A stretch of DNA of 34,876 nt from Myxococcales bacterium (GTDB lineage: Bacteria; Myxococcota_A; Polyangia; Polyangiales; Polyangiaceae): NCBI GenBank assembly GCA_903642325.1, contig CAHJWM010000052.1:1-34876 (forward strand), in the 5' to 3' direction. Under the pieces are notes generated by a model that worked only from the letters and a program-made list of their open reading frames with translations, ran no database searches and was not told where the DNA came from. Positions 33,381 through 34,876 of this stretch are shown one piece after another. Each line of letters opens with the position of its first letter. The first letter of the stretch is position 1. The translations under genes and the position numbers were made by a program.

Positions 33381-34334
33381 ATGAGGATATTGGCAGCGCT
33401 CGTCCTCGGATACTTTTTCGTCGTGGGTCGGGTTGGCGCTGAGCTCGGCGCCCACCCATCCGGGGCCGAGACGCTTCATTCGGGTCTCACGAGCGCCGCG
33501 CGCGGCGACCTAGATCATGCGCTTGGCCTCGGCCTGAACGAGCCCGTGGAATTCTTCGACACCGCGCTCGACACGCCCAAGCGCAGCGTTGCTCCCGGCA
33601 GTCGCGTCGTTTCGCTACTCAATGGCTGTCGCACGGTTTCCAAACCCTATGATCTACTCGTGCACTTTCACGGCGCGCCCGCGGTCGTGGAAACTGCGTT
33701 CGAACGGTCGGGCATCGAAGGCGCGCTCGTCATCTACAATTTGGGCATCGGCTCGGGCGCGTACGAGGACCCTTACTCCTATCCCAACAGCTACGATCAC
33801 ATGCTGGCCAGCATCACGATCGCAGTGCGTGAGCTTTGCCCCGGCGCAGCCGCCCCCAAACGGGTCGCACTCAGCGGTTGGAGCGCGGGTTACGGAGCCA
33901 TTTTGCACATCATCGATCGCGCTAAGGACGCCGGGCGCGTCGACGCCGTGCTCTTGGCCGACGGCATGCACGTCGGGTTCGAGCCGACCGGCAAACGCAA
34001 GGTGAATGCCACGAGCATGGCCCCGTTCACGCTCTTCGCCGACGAAGCCATCGCCGGGCGCAAGCTGTTTGCCGTGACTCACTCGTCGATTCGAACCCCG
34101 TACGCGAGCACCAGCGAAACAGCCGAGTATCTGTTAGATATCGAAGGTCTGCGCGTGGATCGGCGAGAGCTGCCAGGTCCGCGACCGAGCATGACCCTCA
34201 CCTCGCGCGCCGACGCGAACGGCTTTCACATGCGCGGCTTCGCCGGTGACGACAAGGCCGCGCATTGCGATCACTTGTTCGCCTTTGGCGAGCTGCTCTT
34301 GACCCCTCTGCACGAGCGTTGGTCGAACAACTGA
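33381..34334 (+). CDS. Secreted alpha/beta-hydrolase-like protein
   Basis: This 317-residue protein starts at ATG 33381; the signal peptide-like N-terminus (MRILAALVLGYFFVVGRVGA, cleaved near residue 20) and the overlapping promoter argue against the upstream in-frame ATG at 33324. Residues about 90-200 show a serine-hydrolase core: an oxyanion-type HFHGAP (95-100), central strands and the nucleophile elbow GWSAG (166-170, Ser168). Asp135 and His140 are nearby acid/base candidates, and late histidines (CDHLFAF) are also possible. Length and layout suggest an esterase or lipase-like exported enzyme. The substrate is unknown, and catalytic residues beyond Ser168 are uncertain. Confidence 0.75.
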   Translation: MRILAALVLGYFFVVGRVGAELGAHPSGAETLHSGLTSAARGDLDHALGLGLNEPVEFFDTALDTPKRSVAPGSRVVSLLNGCRTVSKPYDLLVHFHGAPAVVETAFERSGIEGALVIYNLGIGSGAYEDPYSYPNSYDHMLASITIAVRELCPGAAAPKRVALSGWSAGYGAILHIIDRAKDAGRVDAVLLADGMHVGFEPTGKRKVNATSMAPFTLFADEAIAGRKLFAVTHSSIRTPYASTSETAEYLLDIEGLRVDRRELPGPRPSMTLTSRADANGFHMRGFAGDDKAAHCDHLFAFGELLLTPLHERWSNN

Positions 34335-34469
34335 GCGGCGCCGCCGGCACTGGCCGAGGGTGCTGGTCTTTTGTTGATGGTCACCCGGCCGCGCGAAGTC
34401 ACGCTCTGCCTTCGGCGTCACTGTTCGCCGACGAGGTCGCCGCTCTCTGCGGGGCATAGCCGCGCTACC

Positions 34470-34876
34470 CTACTTTTTCTTGGCCGGCACGGGAGGAGCG
34501 GCCTTCGTCGCGGCCTTCACGGGTAGAGGGGCGGCGGGCAACCTGGCCGCGCTCGCTGACGCAGGCTTACTTGGCGTGAGCGTCGGCCTGGTGTTCGTCA
34601 TGGCGGGCTTGCTGGTGGGTACAACGACCTTCGCGACTGGGCTGGCCGTTCTCACGGCGGCGGCTTTCGACGCGACGAGGACCGGTTTCGCGCTCGCAGC
34701 GGCGGCGGCTTTGACCTTTGGCGTGGCGGTTGTTTTTGCCGCGGCCTTCGCGCCTAGCGCCGGCGCGGCTGGCATGGCTGGCGGCGCGGTCGTCTTTGTG
34801 GCGCTCACCTCGGGTGCGGCCGATGCCACGGCGGCATCGAGCGAAGCCGCTGGCGGGGCCGAGGCGGCAAGCGCGA
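34470..34876 (-). CDS. Ala/Lys/Pro-rich low-complexity protein, N-terminal part outside window
   Basis: The frame is open to the right edge, so this is the 3' end of a longer gene; the first in-frame start inside the window is a GTG at 34829. The visible 135 residues are almost entirely Ala, Pro, Lys, Thr, Ser and Val, with repeated AKAA, KPA and ATKTT units, ending PVPAKKK. It resembles the disordered basic tails of histone-H1-like proteins or of cell-envelope proteins. No domain is visible, so function is unassigned. The codon pattern (GC-rich third positions) looks coding. It converges with the hydrolase gene, leaving a 135-base gap in which I see no strong terminator. Confidence 0.55.
   Translation of the reverse strand, partial: ALAASAPPAASLDAAVASAAPEVSATKTTAPPAMPAAPALGAKAAAKTTATPKVKAAAAASAKPVLVASKAAAVRTASPVAKVVVPTSKPAMTNTRPTLTPSKPASASAARLPAAPLPVKAATKAAPPVPAKKK

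Noticed and set aside
33195-33479. 95-residue N-terminal extension of the aldehyde dehydrogenase
   Set aside because: It is not present in the family, it covers the divergent promoter region and the start of the hydrolase gene, and ATG 33194 has a ribosome-binding site.

Overview
The window is GC-rich, densely coding DNA with no mobile element, CRISPR array, rRNA or tRNA that I could see. It looks like chromosomal DNA of a myxobacterium-like deltaproteobacterium (Myxococcota, probably Polyangia). The reasons are inferential: a TonB-dependent receptor carrying its own TonB C-terminal domain, Cys-rich lipoproteins with the CxxxCVDxxxDPxNCGxC motif, an OmpA protein with thrombospondin type-3 repeats, a proline-rich PEGA protein with short TL(L/I)G(I/M)AP motifs, and Lys/Ala-rich histone-H1-like proteins.

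Layout. (1) 3-7903 (+): one tightly packed outer-membrane uptake operon: porin (5' end cut by the window), lipoprotein, ExbB, ExbD, TonB, TonB-dependent receptor, lipoprotein. (2) 7959-12735: an XRE-cupin regulator (-) divergent from a sulfate ABC importer (+; sbp-cysT-cysW-cysA). (3) 12767-13642 (-): a stand-alone HemD-like protein. (4) 13802-19416 (+): a strong promoter and a perfect inverted repeat in front of a MerR-family regulator, followed by iscS-iscU-iscA-hscB-hscA-fdx. No IscR (Rrf2 family) is present; the MerR-like protein with a four-cysteine tail occupies its place. (5) 19464-22919 (+): an H1-like basic protein, a 334-base gap, then an OmpA/TSP3 protein overlapping a Cys-rich lipoprotein. 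(6) 23003-23809 (-): a PlsC-type acyltransferase. (7) 23922-28013: two divergent gene pairs, a membrane PP2C phosphatase with a HPt-REC-REC-GGEEF diguanylate cyclase (-), and a HATPase kinase with a STAS-like protein (+). (8) 28101-34876: a lipoprotein, release factor 3, a PEGA protein, an aldehyde dehydrogenase, a secreted alpha/beta hydrolase and the 3' part of an Ala/Lys/Pro-rich gene cut by the window end.

How the genes work together. Regions 2-4 share a sulfur theme: sulfate import, a possible siroheme link (weak), and cysteine-derived sulfur delivered to Fe-S clusters by IscS. Region 1 looks like a self-contained import machine with its own energising complex. Region 7 has the parts list of a phosphorylation-controlled c-di-GMP switch comparable to Pseudomonas SiaABCD (phosphatase, kinase, small phosphoprotein, cyclase), but with a different gene order and a phosphorelay-type cyclase. 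It is my best candidate for an undescribed system, together with the MerR-type control of the isc operon.

All functions are read from the translated sequences and recognised motifs. No database search was possible, so residue numbers and domain borders are approximate.
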